A program made the translations under genes and the position numbers. 64,000 nt of DNA, from positions 1 to 64,000 of the forward strand of contig NZ_NPKI01000002.1 of NCBI RefSeq assembly GCF_002284565.1. Direction: 5' to 3'. This stretch comes from Mesorhizobium mediterraneum. GTDB taxonomy: Bacteria; Pseudomonadota; Alphaproteobacteria; Rhizobiales; Rhizobiaceae. Under the pieces are notes generated by a model that was given only the letters and a program-made list of their open reading frames with translations, was not told the origin of the DNA and ran no database searches. Shown here one piece after another: positions 28,158 through 36,196 of this stretch. Numbering within the stretch: the stretch's first letter is position 1; each line of letters begins with the position of its first letter.

Positions 28158-28172
28158 AAAATCCGTGATTTT
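28158..28172. promoter_or_regulatory. Palindrome, candidate operator of the LacI-type regulator
   Basis: AAAATC-CGT-GATTTT is a perfect inverted repeat with 6-base arms. It ends 37 bases before the GTG start of the LacI-family gene, a suitable site for autoregulation. No clear second copy was seen at the divergent promoter. Confidence 0.35.
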
Positions 28173-28209
28173 GATGCGCCCGTAGCGCCCTAGCATGAGG
28201 TGATCGACT

Positions 28210-29241
28210 GTGCGGTCCACGCTGACAGACATAGCCCGGGAAGCCGGTGTTTCAGCCGCCACGGTCGACCGTGTGCTCAACAACCGCGCCGGCGTCAGGG
28301 CGCGCACCCGCGAAGTCGTGCTCGAAACGGCGCAGCGGTTAGGCTACATCGCCGAAAATTCGAACAGCCCGAACTCACGTACGGCGCTGCCCGGCGATGT
28401 CATGCGGCTCGACTTCGCGCTGCCCGCCGGCACCAATTCCTTCATCAAGATGCTGCACCGGCATATCGAAGCGCAGGCGCAGGCGCGGCCCGATCTCGAC
28501 GTGCGCGTCGCCACGATTGAAGGCTTCAATCCCGACCGGCTCGCCCGCCTGCTGCAGGACTTGCATGGCCAGACGCAAGGCGTCGGCGTCATTGCGCTCG
28601 ACCATCCGACCGTCCGCGAAGCGATCCGCTCGCTGTCGGCCAGCGGCGTCAAGGTCGTCACCATCGCGTCCGACATCCTGCACGTGCCGAGGGTTGCCTA
28701 TATCGGCATCGACAATCGTGCCGCCGGCCGCCTCGCCGGCTATCTGCTCAACCGCTTCATGGGCACTGATCGTCCGGGCAAGGTCGCGTTGTTCGCCGGC
28801 TCGCTCTCCTATCGCGGCCACGAGGAGCGCGAGATGGGCTTCCGCCACATCCTGACGGAGGAATCGCCCAATTTGCAGATCGTCGAGATGCGCGAAATGC
28901 TCGACGACCGGGAAAAGGCCTATTCAGAGGCCTCCGCGCTGCTGGACCGGCATCCGGATCTGGCCGCGATCTACAATGTCGGCGCCGGCAACACCGGCAT
29001 CGCCAGGGCGCTGAAGGAGCGCGGGCGCGCGCTATCGACCGTGTTTCTCGGCCACGAGGTGACGGAAGGCACCAAAGAGCTTCTACTCGACGGAACGCTC
29101 GACGCGGTCATCGACCAGAACCCGCGCGTCGAGGCCCGCGAAGCACTGAACACTTTGAGCCACGCGGTCAGGGGCTTGCCTTACGAACTGCACCAGCCGC
29201 GCTTGCAGGTGATCTTCAGGGAAAGCATCCCGGAGATCTGA
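28210..29241 (+). CDS. LacI-family transcriptional regulator
   Basis: A 343-residue repressor. The N-terminal helix-turn-helix is LTDIAREAGVSAATVDRVLNN, followed by the hinge and a RbsB-like ligand-binding domain (about 65-340). The GTG start is preceded by TGAGGTGA. It is divergent from the catabolic operon and probably represses it until its sugar-like inducer binds. The ligand domain is the RbsB fold used by the operon's CUT2 binding protein. Confidence 0.9.
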   Translation: MRSTLTDIAREAGVSAATVDRVLNNRAGVRARTREVVLETAQRLGYIAENSNSPNSRTALPGDVMRLDFALPAGTNSFIKMLHRHIEAQAQARPDLDVRVATIEGFNPDRLARLLQDLHGQTQGVGVIALDHPTVREAIRSLSASGVKVVTIASDILHVPRVAYIGIDNRAAGRLAGYLLNRFMGTDRPGKVALFAGSLSYRGHEEREMGFRHILTEESPNLQIVEMREMLDDREKAYSEASALLDRHPDLAAIYNVGAGNTGIARALKERGRALSTVFLGHEVTEGTKELLLDGTLDAVIDQNPRVEAREALNTLSHAVRGLPYELHQPRLQVIFRESIPEI

Positions 29242-29271
29242 ACGGAACCTCAGGGATGAGAGAGAGGCCGC

Positions 29272-29299
29272 GCGGGCTGGCGCAGCCCCGCAGCATTTT
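29272..29299 (+). terminator. Possible terminator after the lacI-type gene
   Basis: GCGGGCT (29272-29278) pairs with AGCCCCGC (29284-29291) with one bulged base, followed by a short T run. It lies between two convergent genes. Confidence 0.4.
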
Positions 29300-29308
29300 C
29301 AACTAAGT

Positions 29309-30334
29309 CTACTGGACGGCGGCGACTTCCGTATAAGCACCATCGACAAAGCTCTTGTCGACCCATTTGCTATAATCGATCGAGCCTTTCAAAAGCCCGG
29401 CGCCGGCCATGAACTTCTCCTCGCCCTTGAGCGCCGCGATCGCATCGTCGGTGAGCTTCGGATCCTGGTAGAACAGGCCCTGGCTGTAGGTCTTGCGGAC
29501 GGATTTTTCCGACGATTTGGTCGCCTCGACGAAGGTCTTGATCGTCTCGTCGGGATGCGCGTCGGCCCAGCGCGAAATCTCGATATCGACCTTCAGCAGC
29601 CGCTTGACGAGATCGGGGTATTTCGCCGCGAAGGCGCCGTTGACGGAGATGACGTTCGGCACGTTCCATTCCGGACGCGTGCTGGTGTCGTAGAGCACGC
29701 GGGCCTCGCCGGTGTCGACCAGCTTGGCCGCCGTCGAGTCAGTCTCGACAATGGCATCGATGTCATCGCGCAGCAGTGCGGGCCCTGACGCCTCGAAGGG
29801 TAGGTTCAGCCCTTCGATGTCGCTGGTCGTCAGGCCGACGCTGTTCAGCGCCTTGCTGAAATTCGAATGCCGTACCGTGCCGGTGAGATAAGCGACCTTC
29901 TTGCCCTTCAGATCCTGCAGCGTCTTTAGCGGCGAGTCGGTCTTGACGATGATGGAGGAGCCGCCTGCCTTCACATAGCTCGACACGCCGATGAGCTTGA
30001 CGTCGGCGCCGGACGCGGCGACGCGCAGCGCTGGATTGTTCCCGGTATAGGTGACCTCGATCGCTCCGGTCGCCAATGCGGTGGTCGCCTCCGAGCCGCC
30101 GTTGAAGGTAACCAGTTCGACCTTGATGCCGTCCTTGGCGAATTCCTTTTCCCACCAGCCATGCTGCTGGGCGAGGATGAATTTGAGATGCCCCGGTGCG
30201 GTGCTGCCGATGCGGATGACTTCAGGCTTGTCCTGCGCGAAGGCGGGAGCGACAACGACAGAGCCGCCGACGGCCGCGGCTATGGCGCCCTGCAAGAGCA
30301 ATCGGCGTAATGCACTGAAAGATATCCTGGGCAT
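29309..30334 (-). CDS. Sulfonate/taurine-type ABC importer, binding protein (SsuA-like)
   Basis: A 341-residue periplasmic protein of the SsuA/TauA/NMT1 family. The signal peptide covers about residues 1-34 (ending AFAQ). RIGSTAPGHLKFILAQQHGWWEKEF is the family's first-lobe signature. The start at 30334 has AGGAAGG upstream. It is the last gene of the operon, after the matching ATPase and permease. Confidence 0.87.
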   Translation of the reverse strand: MPRISFSALRRLLLQGAIAAAVGGSVVVAPAFAQDKPEVIRIGSTAPGHLKFILAQQHGWWEKEFAKDGIKVELVTFNGGSEATTALATGAIEVTYTGNNPALRVAASGADVKLIGVSSYVKAGGSSIIVKTDSPLKTLQDLKGKKVAYLTGTVRHSNFSKALNSVGLTTSDIEGLNLPFEASGPALLRDDIDAIVETDSTAAKLVDTGEARVLYDTSTRPEWNVPNVISVNGAFAAKYPDLVKRLLKVDIEISRWADAHPDETIKTFVEATKSSEKSVRKTYSQGLFYQDPKLTDDAIAALKGEEKFMAGAGLLKGSIDYSKWVDKSFVDGAYTEVAAVQ

Positions 30335-30374
30335 CTGAAATTCCTTCCTGATTGGCATGAACTGCTTGGTTGGT

Positions 30375-31283
30375 TCAAATCATTGAGGCTTCCGACTGGC
30401 CTTTCCAGGCGGTTGCCCAGCGTTCGAACCAGACGAGCAGGTAGTTGACGACGAGGCCGATGACGGTGAGCGTCAGGATGCCGGCATACATGTCGGCCGT
30501 TTCCATCATCAGTTGCGAGTTCTGGATGAGAAAGCCGAGACCGGATTTGGCGGCCAGCATCTCGGCGCCGATCACCGCGAACAGCGAGGATTTCACGCCG
30601 AGCCGCGCGCCGGCGACGATCGAGGGAATGCTGGCCGGCAGGATGATTTTCCTGAACATGTCGAAGTCGGACGTGCCCATCGAGCGCGCCGCCTTGATCA
30701 GCAGCGGATCGACCGACTTGACGCCGCTGATCGTGTTGACGAGGAGGAAGAACACCGATGAGTAGAAGGTGATCGCCACCTTCGATTCCTCGCCGATACC
30801 GAGCAGAAGGATGAACACCGGCAGCAGCGCGAACTGCGAAGTGTTGCGCAGCGTCTGCACCAGCAGATCGGAGACCTTCTCGAACAGCGAATAGCGCCCC
30901 ATCAGCAGGCCGAGCGGGATGGCAACGACCACGCCCAGCGCGAAACCAATGGCCGCGCGTTGCAGGCTGATACCGATATGCTCGACCAGCACGCCCGAGG
31001 CGAGCAGATCCCACCACGCGACCAGCACCTCACTCAGCGGCGGGAAGAAGATGCGGTTCAGCCAGCCGAGCCGTGGCGCGATCTCCCAGGTGAGAAAGAA
31101 CAGGCCAAGCAGCGGCAGGCCGTAGATGAACGTGCCGAAGCCGGCTCCTCTCCTGCGCCTGACGGCCGGGGTAGCGCTGCGGGCCTTGATTGCCGGGACC
31201 CTGGCGGCGGCCACCGCTTCACCGGCTCCGGCAAACGGATGAAAGCCGCCGGCAGGGCCGAACTTTTCGGTCAGATAGGCCAT
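30375..31283 (-). CDS. Sulfonate/taurine-type ABC importer, permease (SsuC-like)
   Basis: A 302-residue inner-membrane permease of the SsuC/TauC family with about six hydrophobic segments after a basic N-terminus (RRRRG near residue 45). The EAA loop is DPLLIKAARSMGTSDFDMFRKIILP. GAGGAG precedes the ATG. Confidence 0.9.
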   Translation of the reverse strand: MAYLTEKFGPAGGFHPFAGAGEAVAAARVPAIKARSATPAVRRRRGAGFGTFIYGLPLLGLFFLTWEIAPRLGWLNRIFFPPLSEVLVAWWDLLASGVLVEHIGISLQRAAIGFALGVVVAIPLGLLMGRYSLFEKVSDLLVQTLRNTSQFALLPVFILLLGIGEESKVAITFYSSVFFLLVNTISGVKSVDPLLIKAARSMGTSDFDMFRKIILPASIPSIVAGARLGVKSSLFAVIGAEMLAAKSGLGFLIQNSQLMMETADMYAGILTLTVIGLVVNYLLVWFERWATAWKGQSEASMI

Positions 31284-31293
31284 GCCAAACTCC

Positions 31294-32130
31294 TCAGTGG
31301 CTGAACGCCGGCGACAGCGTCCAGTCCTTTTGCGCCTTGTTGACTTCGTCGCGCAGCACTTCCCAGACGCGGGCGCGGTGATTGTTGAAGGCCGCACTTG
31401 CGCGGATATCGCCGTCGCGCGGCCGCGGCAGGTCGATGTCGATGATCTCCTTCACCGTGCCCGGGCGTGCTGTCATGACGACGACCCGATCGGCCAGGAA
31501 AATCGCCTCGTCGATCGAATGGGTGACGAAGATCACGGTGGTCTTGATCTTGCCCCAGATCCTGAGCAGCTCGCCTTGCAATATCTCGCGCGTCTGCTGA
31601 TCGAGGGCGGCGAACGGCTCGTCCATCAACAGCACTTCCGGATTGCTGGCGAGTGCCCGGGCGATCGCCACGCGCTGCTGCATGCCGCCGGAAAGCTGGT
31701 TGGGGAAGCGGTCCTCGAAACCGGCAAGGCCGAACAGCGACAGAAGATGGCGGGCCGTGGCGGTGCGCTCCGATTTGGGCACGCCGCGCACTTCCAGCGC
31801 ATATTCGATATTGGACAGCGCCGTGCGCCACGGAAACAGCGCATATTGCTGGAACACATAGCCGGTCTTCGGGTCCGGCCTGGTGATCCGCCTGCCATCG
31901 AGCTGGACACCGCCACTGGTCGCCGACGTAAGCCCGCCGATGATATCGAGCAGCACCGATTTGCCCGAGCCGCTCGGCCCGACCAGCGTGATGAACTCGC
32001 CCTTGCGTATGGCGAGATCGATGCCGTCGAGCACGGTGACGCGGTCGGTCGTCTCGCCATCGACGGTGATGGATTGTCCCGGCTTGAGCCGAAAAGTCTT
32101 CTTGATGTCACTGACGACGATGCGGTCCAT
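31294..32130 (-). CDS. Sulfonate/taurine-type ABC importer, ATPase (SsuB/TauB-like)
   Basis: A 278-residue ATPase with Walker A GPSGSGKS, signature LSGGMQQR, Walker B VLLMDEPF and H-loop VTHSIDEA. The LSGGMQQR form and the short C-terminus are typical of the nitrate/sulfonate/taurine importers. The start at 32130 has GGAG upstream. Confidence 0.9.
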   Translation of the reverse strand: MDRIVVSDIKKTFRLKPGQSITVDGETTDRVTVLDGIDLAIRKGEFITLVGPSGSGKSVLLDIIGGLTSATSGGVQLDGRRITRPDPKTGYVFQQYALFPWRTALSNIEYALEVRGVPKSERTATARHLLSLFGLAGFEDRFPNQLSGGMQQRVAIARALASNPEVLLMDEPFAALDQQTREILQGELLRIWGKIKTTVIFVTHSIDEAIFLADRVVVMTARPGTVKEIIDIDLPRPRDGDIRASAAFNNHRARVWEVLRDEVNKAQKDWTLSPAFSH

Positions 32131-32147
32131 GTCTGTCTCCGATCGTT

Positions 32148-32471
32148 TCACTGCGCCACGCGGATGCGGTGCGTCGGGTCGAATTGCGAGCCGCCAGCCT
32201 TGCCCCGCCTCCAGCCGAGCGCGCGGGCATAGCCGCCGAACAAATGACGTGCCTCGACCTCCGCCTCGCTGATGCCGGTCGGACCTTCGGCGACCTCGGC
32301 CACGTAGAGCGCATCGGTCGGGCAGTAGATCTCGCAGAGAAAGCAGGTCTGGCAGTCTTCCTGCCGCGCGACCACCGGCACGCCGCCCGTCGCGTCGAAG
32401 ACATTGGCCGGGCAGACCTTGACGCAGATGTCGCATTCGACGCACCGCGTGGCCGAGACGATCTCGATCAT
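32148..32471 (-). CDS. 2[4Fe-4S] ferredoxin, AprB-like
   Basis: A 107-residue bacterial ferredoxin. Cluster ligands are C10, C13, C16, C20 and C40, C43, C46, C50, each followed by Pro after the fourth Cys. A C-terminal tail of about 50 residues is unlike simple ferredoxins and resembles the extended tails of small iron-sulfur subunits such as AprB. It overlaps the flavoprotein gene by 4 bases, so the two probably form one enzyme. Confidence 0.88.
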   Translation of the reverse strand: MIEIVSATRCVECDICVKVCPANVFDATGGVPVVARQEDCQTCFLCEIYCPTDALYVAEVAEGPTGISEAEVEARHLFGGYARALGWRRGKAGGSQFDPTHRIRVAQ

Positions 32472-34102
32472 GACGCCAGCTCCGCCAACCGTTCGGGCGC
32501 CCCAGCGATACGGAAATCATCAACGCCGGTGATCACCAGCCGGTGCGCGAAGGCGGGGTTCTTGCCCGGCAGATCGGTGCGGCGATGCATGCCGCGGCTC
32601 TCGTTGCGATAACGTGCGGCAGCGATCGACCAGCGCCCGGCGGCAGCAATCGACGCGGCTTCGCGCGTGCGGATCCGCTCCAGTCCCTCGCCTTGCAGGT
32701 GATCGCGCACGTCGCGCCACAGCGTCTCAAGCCGCTCGCCGCTCTTTTCCAGGCCGGTGTCGCTGCGGAAGAAATTCTTGTCGAGCGGTGTGACCTCATT
32801 GCGCACGGCTTCTATCACCTCGCCTGCGGAAACATCGGCACGCGGCGAAGCCGCCGGCCGCAGACCGGCCTGGCCGAGCGGCTGCACCTCGCTGCGGAAC
32901 GCCTTGCCGCCGCGGCGCCTGGCGTGGGTCGAGGCACCCTTGCCCGCCCACCAGCCGCTGGCCAGCGCCCAAGACGAGTTGACGGCACCGCCGCCCGACA
33001 CCGCACCGGTCATGATCTCGCGGCTGGCCGCATCGCCGGCAGCGTACAGGCCGGGCACGCCGGTGGCGCAGTCGTCGGAGACGATGTCGATGCCGCCGGT
33101 GCCGCGCACCGTGCCTTCGGCGCGCAGCGTGATGCGGAACAGATCGTTGAAGGGGTCGATGCCGGCGCGGTCATAGGGCACGAAGCAATTCGGCTGTCCC
33201 TGGCGCAGCCAACCCTGCAGCGCGGGTTCGGCCTGATCGAGCCGTGCATAGACCGGCCCCTCGATCAGCGCACGCGCCACTTCCTCCTCACGGTCGCCGA
33301 TGCCGTTGCGGAGCGGCTCGCCGGTCGGGCCGAGGATGGGCGAACCGTCCTCGCGGTGGAACGAGGCCCAGCGGAACGGCAGGCCCTTGTTCAGCGACGA
33401 GCCATGCGGCGCCAGCGTGTATTTGCCGGTGAACTCCATGCCCGACAGGCTGGCGCCGGCTTCCGCAGCCATCAGATAGCCGTCACCGGTCAGCCCGGTC
33501 GAGCCGAGGATGCGTTCGCGGAAGGCGCAGCCGCCGGTTGCCAGCACGACCGCCCTGGCATCGACGCGCCAGTCGCGCTCGACCTGGCGGCCGACCCCAG
33601 CCGCACCGACGATCGCATCGCCGTCGGACAGGAGTTCGAGCGCCGGATGATGATCGAGCACGGTGACGCCGGCCAGAAGCACCCGGCGGCGCATGAAGCG
33701 CATATAGTCCGGCCCGCGCAGATTGGCGATGTAGAGCCGCCCGTCATCCTCGCTCGGAAACGGATAGCCCCACTCAGAAAGTTGCAGCAGGTTGCGGTAG
33801 GCGGTGTCGACGCAGCGCAGCATCCAGCGCTGGTCGGCGAGTTCGCCGGTGCGCTGCCAGCGCCGCTCGACCACCGCATGCCTGTTGTCGCCCGGCGGCA
33901 CGCACCAGGTGCCGGTGTTCGACGGCGCCGTGGCGCCGCTGGTGCCGAGATAACCCTTGTCGGCCAACACCACGGTCGCACCGTTCTCAGCCGCGGCGAC
34001 CGCCGCCCAGGCGGCCGACGGACCACCGCCCAGCACCAGCACATCGGCTGCGAGGTGCAGCCTTTCGGGAGCGGATCGGACGGCTCTGGCAGTCTTCGGC
34101 AT
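32468..34102 (-). CDS. FAD-dependent oxidoreductase, AprA/fumarate-reductase family
   Basis: A 544-residue flavoprotein. The dinucleotide motif is VLVLGGGPSAAWAA near residue 20, the family loop is GYLGTSGATAPSNTG, and the C-terminal FAD contact is GLYAAGDAASREIMTGAVSGGGA. Homologues include fumarate reductase and adenylylsulfate reductase alpha subunits. Paired with the ferredoxin and sulfonate transporter it may oxidise or reduce a sulfur compound. No SsuD-type monooxygenase is in the operon. A GTG start two codons earlier is possible. Confidence 0.82.
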   Translation of the reverse strand: MPKTARAVRSAPERLHLAADVLVLGGGPSAAWAAVAAAENGATVVLADKGYLGTSGATAPSNTGTWCVPPGDNRHAVVERRWQRTGELADQRWMLRCVDTAYRNLLQLSEWGYPFPSEDDGRLYIANLRGPDYMRFMRRRVLLAGVTVLDHHPALELLSDGDAIVGAAGVGRQVERDWRVDARAVVLATGGCAFRERILGSTGLTGDGYLMAAEAGASLSGMEFTGKYTLAPHGSSLNKGLPFRWASFHREDGSPILGPTGEPLRNGIGDREEEVARALIEGPVYARLDQAEPALQGWLRQGQPNCFVPYDRAGIDPFNDLFRITLRAEGTVRGTGGIDIVSDDCATGVPGLYAAGDAASREIMTGAVSGGGAVNSSWALASGWWAGKGASTHARRRGGKAFRSEVQPLGQAGLRPAASPRADVSAGEVIEAVRNEVTPLDKNFFRSDTGLEKSGERLETLWRDVRDHLQGEGLERIRTREAASIAAAGRWSIAAARYRNESRGMHRRTDLPGKNPAFAHRLVITGVDDFRIAGAPERLAELAS

Positions 34103-34156
34103 GATCACTCACGGAAAGGGGAATTGGTGGCCGGCCGAGGGCGGCAGGTCGGGCTT

Positions 34157-34744
34157 TCAGGCCACCCTGGAGAACCAGACCGGCTCGTTGCCGGCGCTCC
34201 ACTTGATGTTGCAGCCGATCGACGGCACCTGGTCGGCGGCCGGCGTTTCGCCCTTCAGCACCGCGTCGACGGCGGTGCGCAGATCAGCACCCGTCACCGG
34301 CCTGCCATTGCCCGGCCGCGCATCGTCGAACTGGCCGTGATAGGCGAGCCGCCGGTCGGCCGCGAACAGGAAGAAATCGGGCGTGCAAGCCGCTCCATAG
34401 GCTTTCGCCGTCTGCTGTGAAGCGTCCTTGAGATAGGGGAAGCCATAGCCGAATTTCTCCGCCTCCTCGCCGATCCGGGCCAGCGTCTCCTCGGGATGCG
34501 CCTCATGGTCGTTGGCGTTGATCGCCACCACCTGCAGCCCCTTGTCGGCATAGTCGTTGGCGAACGCCGCGAGAGCCTCGCGGATCAGCACGACGAACGG
34601 GCAGCGGTTGGAGATGAAGGCAACGAGCAGCGCCGGCTTGGCGTCGAAATCGGCGAGCCGATGCAGCGCGCCGTTGGCATCCGGCAGCAGGAAATCGGCG
34701 GCACTGGTGCCGAGATCGATAGGATTGGAGTTGGTTTTCGGCAT
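34157..34744 (-). CDS. Redoxin / thioredoxin-like protein
   Basis: A 195-residue protein of the AhpC/TSA-Redoxin fold. The peroxidatic-type motif is SNRCPFVV near residue 45, and AACTPDFFLF forms the cis-Pro region. A second resolving Cys may be the C in PSIGCNIKW near the end. GGGAGAG precedes the ATG. It is the first gene of the sulfur-type operon and may protect or reduce the downstream enzyme. Confidence 0.85.
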   Translation of the reverse strand: MPKTNSNPIDLGTSAADFLLPDANGALHRLADFDAKPALLVAFISNRCPFVVLIREALAAFANDYADKGLQVVAINANDHEAHPEETLARIGEEAEKFGYGFPYLKDASQQTAKAYGAACTPDFFLFAADRRLAYHGQFDDARPGNGRPVTGADLRTAVDAVLKGETPAADQVPSIGCNIKWSAGNEPVWFSRVA

Positions 34745-34818
34745 CGATGCTCTCCCTTTGGGCGTCTGGCATTGCGGCATTCTCACCTTGTTAGGCTTGG
34801 TCGCGAATGCCACGGCGT

Positions 34819-34845
34819 CTAAATTCACTTAATCTATGAATTTAG
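34819..34845. promoter_or_regulatory. Perfect inverted repeat, candidate operator of the sulfur-type operon
   Basis: CTAAATTCA-N9-TGAATTTAG, arms perfect, positions 34819-34827 and 34837-34845. It begins just downstream of the - strand -10 box, where a repressor would block the start of transcription. The stretch is strongly AT-rich against GC-rich surroundings. The remaining gap (34745-35061) shows nothing else that I can support. Confidence 0.6.
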
Positions 34846-34849
34846 TAGA

Positions 34850-34880
34850 ATTATAGGCTGGAGAGGCCGTTCGCGGTCAA
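34850..34880 (-). promoter_or_regulatory. Sigma-70-type promoter of the sulfur-type operon
   Basis: Read on the - strand, TTGACC (34875-34880), 19 bases, then TATAAT (34850-34855). Transcription would start near 34843, about 100 bases before the redoxin ATG. Confidence 0.6.
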
Positions 34881-35061
34881 GCGGGCGGACTAGAATATCA
34901 TGCCAATGTTTGTGCCGGCCCGGCAACTTTGTTCGGCCGGCAAGCGCCTCTGAGAAAACAGTGCGCCGGCCGAGAAGTGGCAGTGAATCAGAGGTCCGGC
35001 TGGATTAAGCGGCCATGTGGAGACTCAGATCAGGCCGGCATCATCAAATTAGCGGCGTTCC

Positions 35062-36012
35062 TCAATCCGCGTCCGCGACCTCTGGATACAGCGCCTGCGC
35101 CAGGTCGCGGATCGCGTCGGCGGTGCGTGGGCCGAAGCCGATCATGTAGGCGCCGTCCAGCACGATCAGCGTCTTTGTCTTCGCCGCCGGCGTGGCGCTC
35201 AGCGCGCGTGTGCCGAACACCTGCTCGGCGGTCGGGCCGCCCTTGCCGTCGCTCATCATCAGGATGACATCGGGCGCCATTTCGACCAGCTTCTCCTCCG
35301 ACGCCGGCTTGTAGCCCTTCACGACAGCCATCGGATTGATGCCGCCGGCATAACGGATGATCGCATCGGCCGCCGTGCCGGCGCCGGCCGCGCTGAGCCG
35401 CACGAGGCCGTGGAAGAACACCACCTTCTTGCGGCGCTCGGCCGGTATTTTTGCGGTGAGATCGGCGGCTGCCCGCAAGGCATGGAGCACGCGCCTTGAA
35501 ACCTCCCTGCCCTTGTCCTCAAGGCGAAGCGCTGCGGCGATCAGGGTAATCTTGCGCTCGATGCCTTGTGGACTGTTGTCTTCCGGCACGAAGACGACGG
35601 GGATCGCCAGCGACTTCAGCACCTCGACGGCCTCCGGCGGCCCGCTGTCTTCGGCCGCCAGGATCAGATCGGGACGAAGCCCGACCAGACCCTCAACCGA
35701 GAGCTGGCGCCGATAGCCGACATTGGGCTTTTGCGCGACGGAAGCGGGATATTTGCTGCCGCGATCGACCGCAATGATCCGCTCGCCGGCGCCCAGCGCA
35801 TCGACGATTTCGGTAACGTCGGAACCGAGCGTCAGGATCCTGGTTGCCGGACCGGTCGCGACTGTCCGCCCTGATGCATCGACGACCGTCTCGGCGGCCA
35901 GCGCCTTGAACCCACAAGACGGCGCAAGAACAGAAAACGCCAACAGCAGCACCGCCATACTGCCCGGCCGAAACCAGCGCATTTGCCCGCACCCGCTATC
36001 ACTGCCGACCAT
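35062..36012 (-). CDS. Heme ABC importer, periplasmic binding protein (HmuT-like)
   Basis: A 316-residue periplasmic binding protein of the helical-backbone (type III) class. A signal region covers about residues 11-40. Family landmarks are RILTLGSDVTEIVDALGAGERIIAVDRGS, VGYRRQLSVEGLVGLRPDLIL and the late NPMAVVKGYKPASEEKLVEMAPDVIL. The closest recognisable type is hemin-binding HmuT. AGGAG precedes the ATG. It is divergent from a TonB receptor gene; the matching permease and ATPase are not in this window. Confidence 0.85.
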   Translation of the reverse strand: MVGSDSGCGQMRWFRPGSMAVLLLAFSVLAPSCGFKALAAETVVDASGRTVATGPATRILTLGSDVTEIVDALGAGERIIAVDRGSKYPASVAQKPNVGYRRQLSVEGLVGLRPDLILAAEDSGPPEAVEVLKSLAIPVVFVPEDNSPQGIERKITLIAAALRLEDKGREVSRRVLHALRAAADLTAKIPAERRKKVVFFHGLVRLSAAGAGTAADAIIRYAGGINPMAVVKGYKPASEEKLVEMAPDVILMMSDGKGGPTAEQVFGTRALSATPAAKTKTLIVLDGAYMIGFGPRTADAIRDLAQALYPEVADAD

Positions 36013-36072
36013 GCCATTTCGCTCCTGTGGTTAAAAATCCTGGAAGATGGTCGTGGCCTATAAAATTAAAGT

Positions 36073-36084
36073 TGACTAATGTCA
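36073..36084. promoter_or_regulatory. Short palindrome in the divergent heme promoter region
   Basis: TGAC-TAAT-GTCA inside an AT-rich stretch (about 36060-36100) between the divergent heme-binding and TonB receptor genes. Iron regulators of rhizobia (RirA, Irr) act on AT-rich sites in such places, but I cannot assign the box. Confidence 0.3.
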
Positions 36085-36196
36085 TCATGTTTCAATAAGT
36101 AGCCCTGCCCGACCGCCGGTCGAGGCATCTCCATCATGCCAGCCAGGGCCGACGGCCGCCGCCAGCAATCTTGCTTTTTCCGGGGGCGGCATCGCT

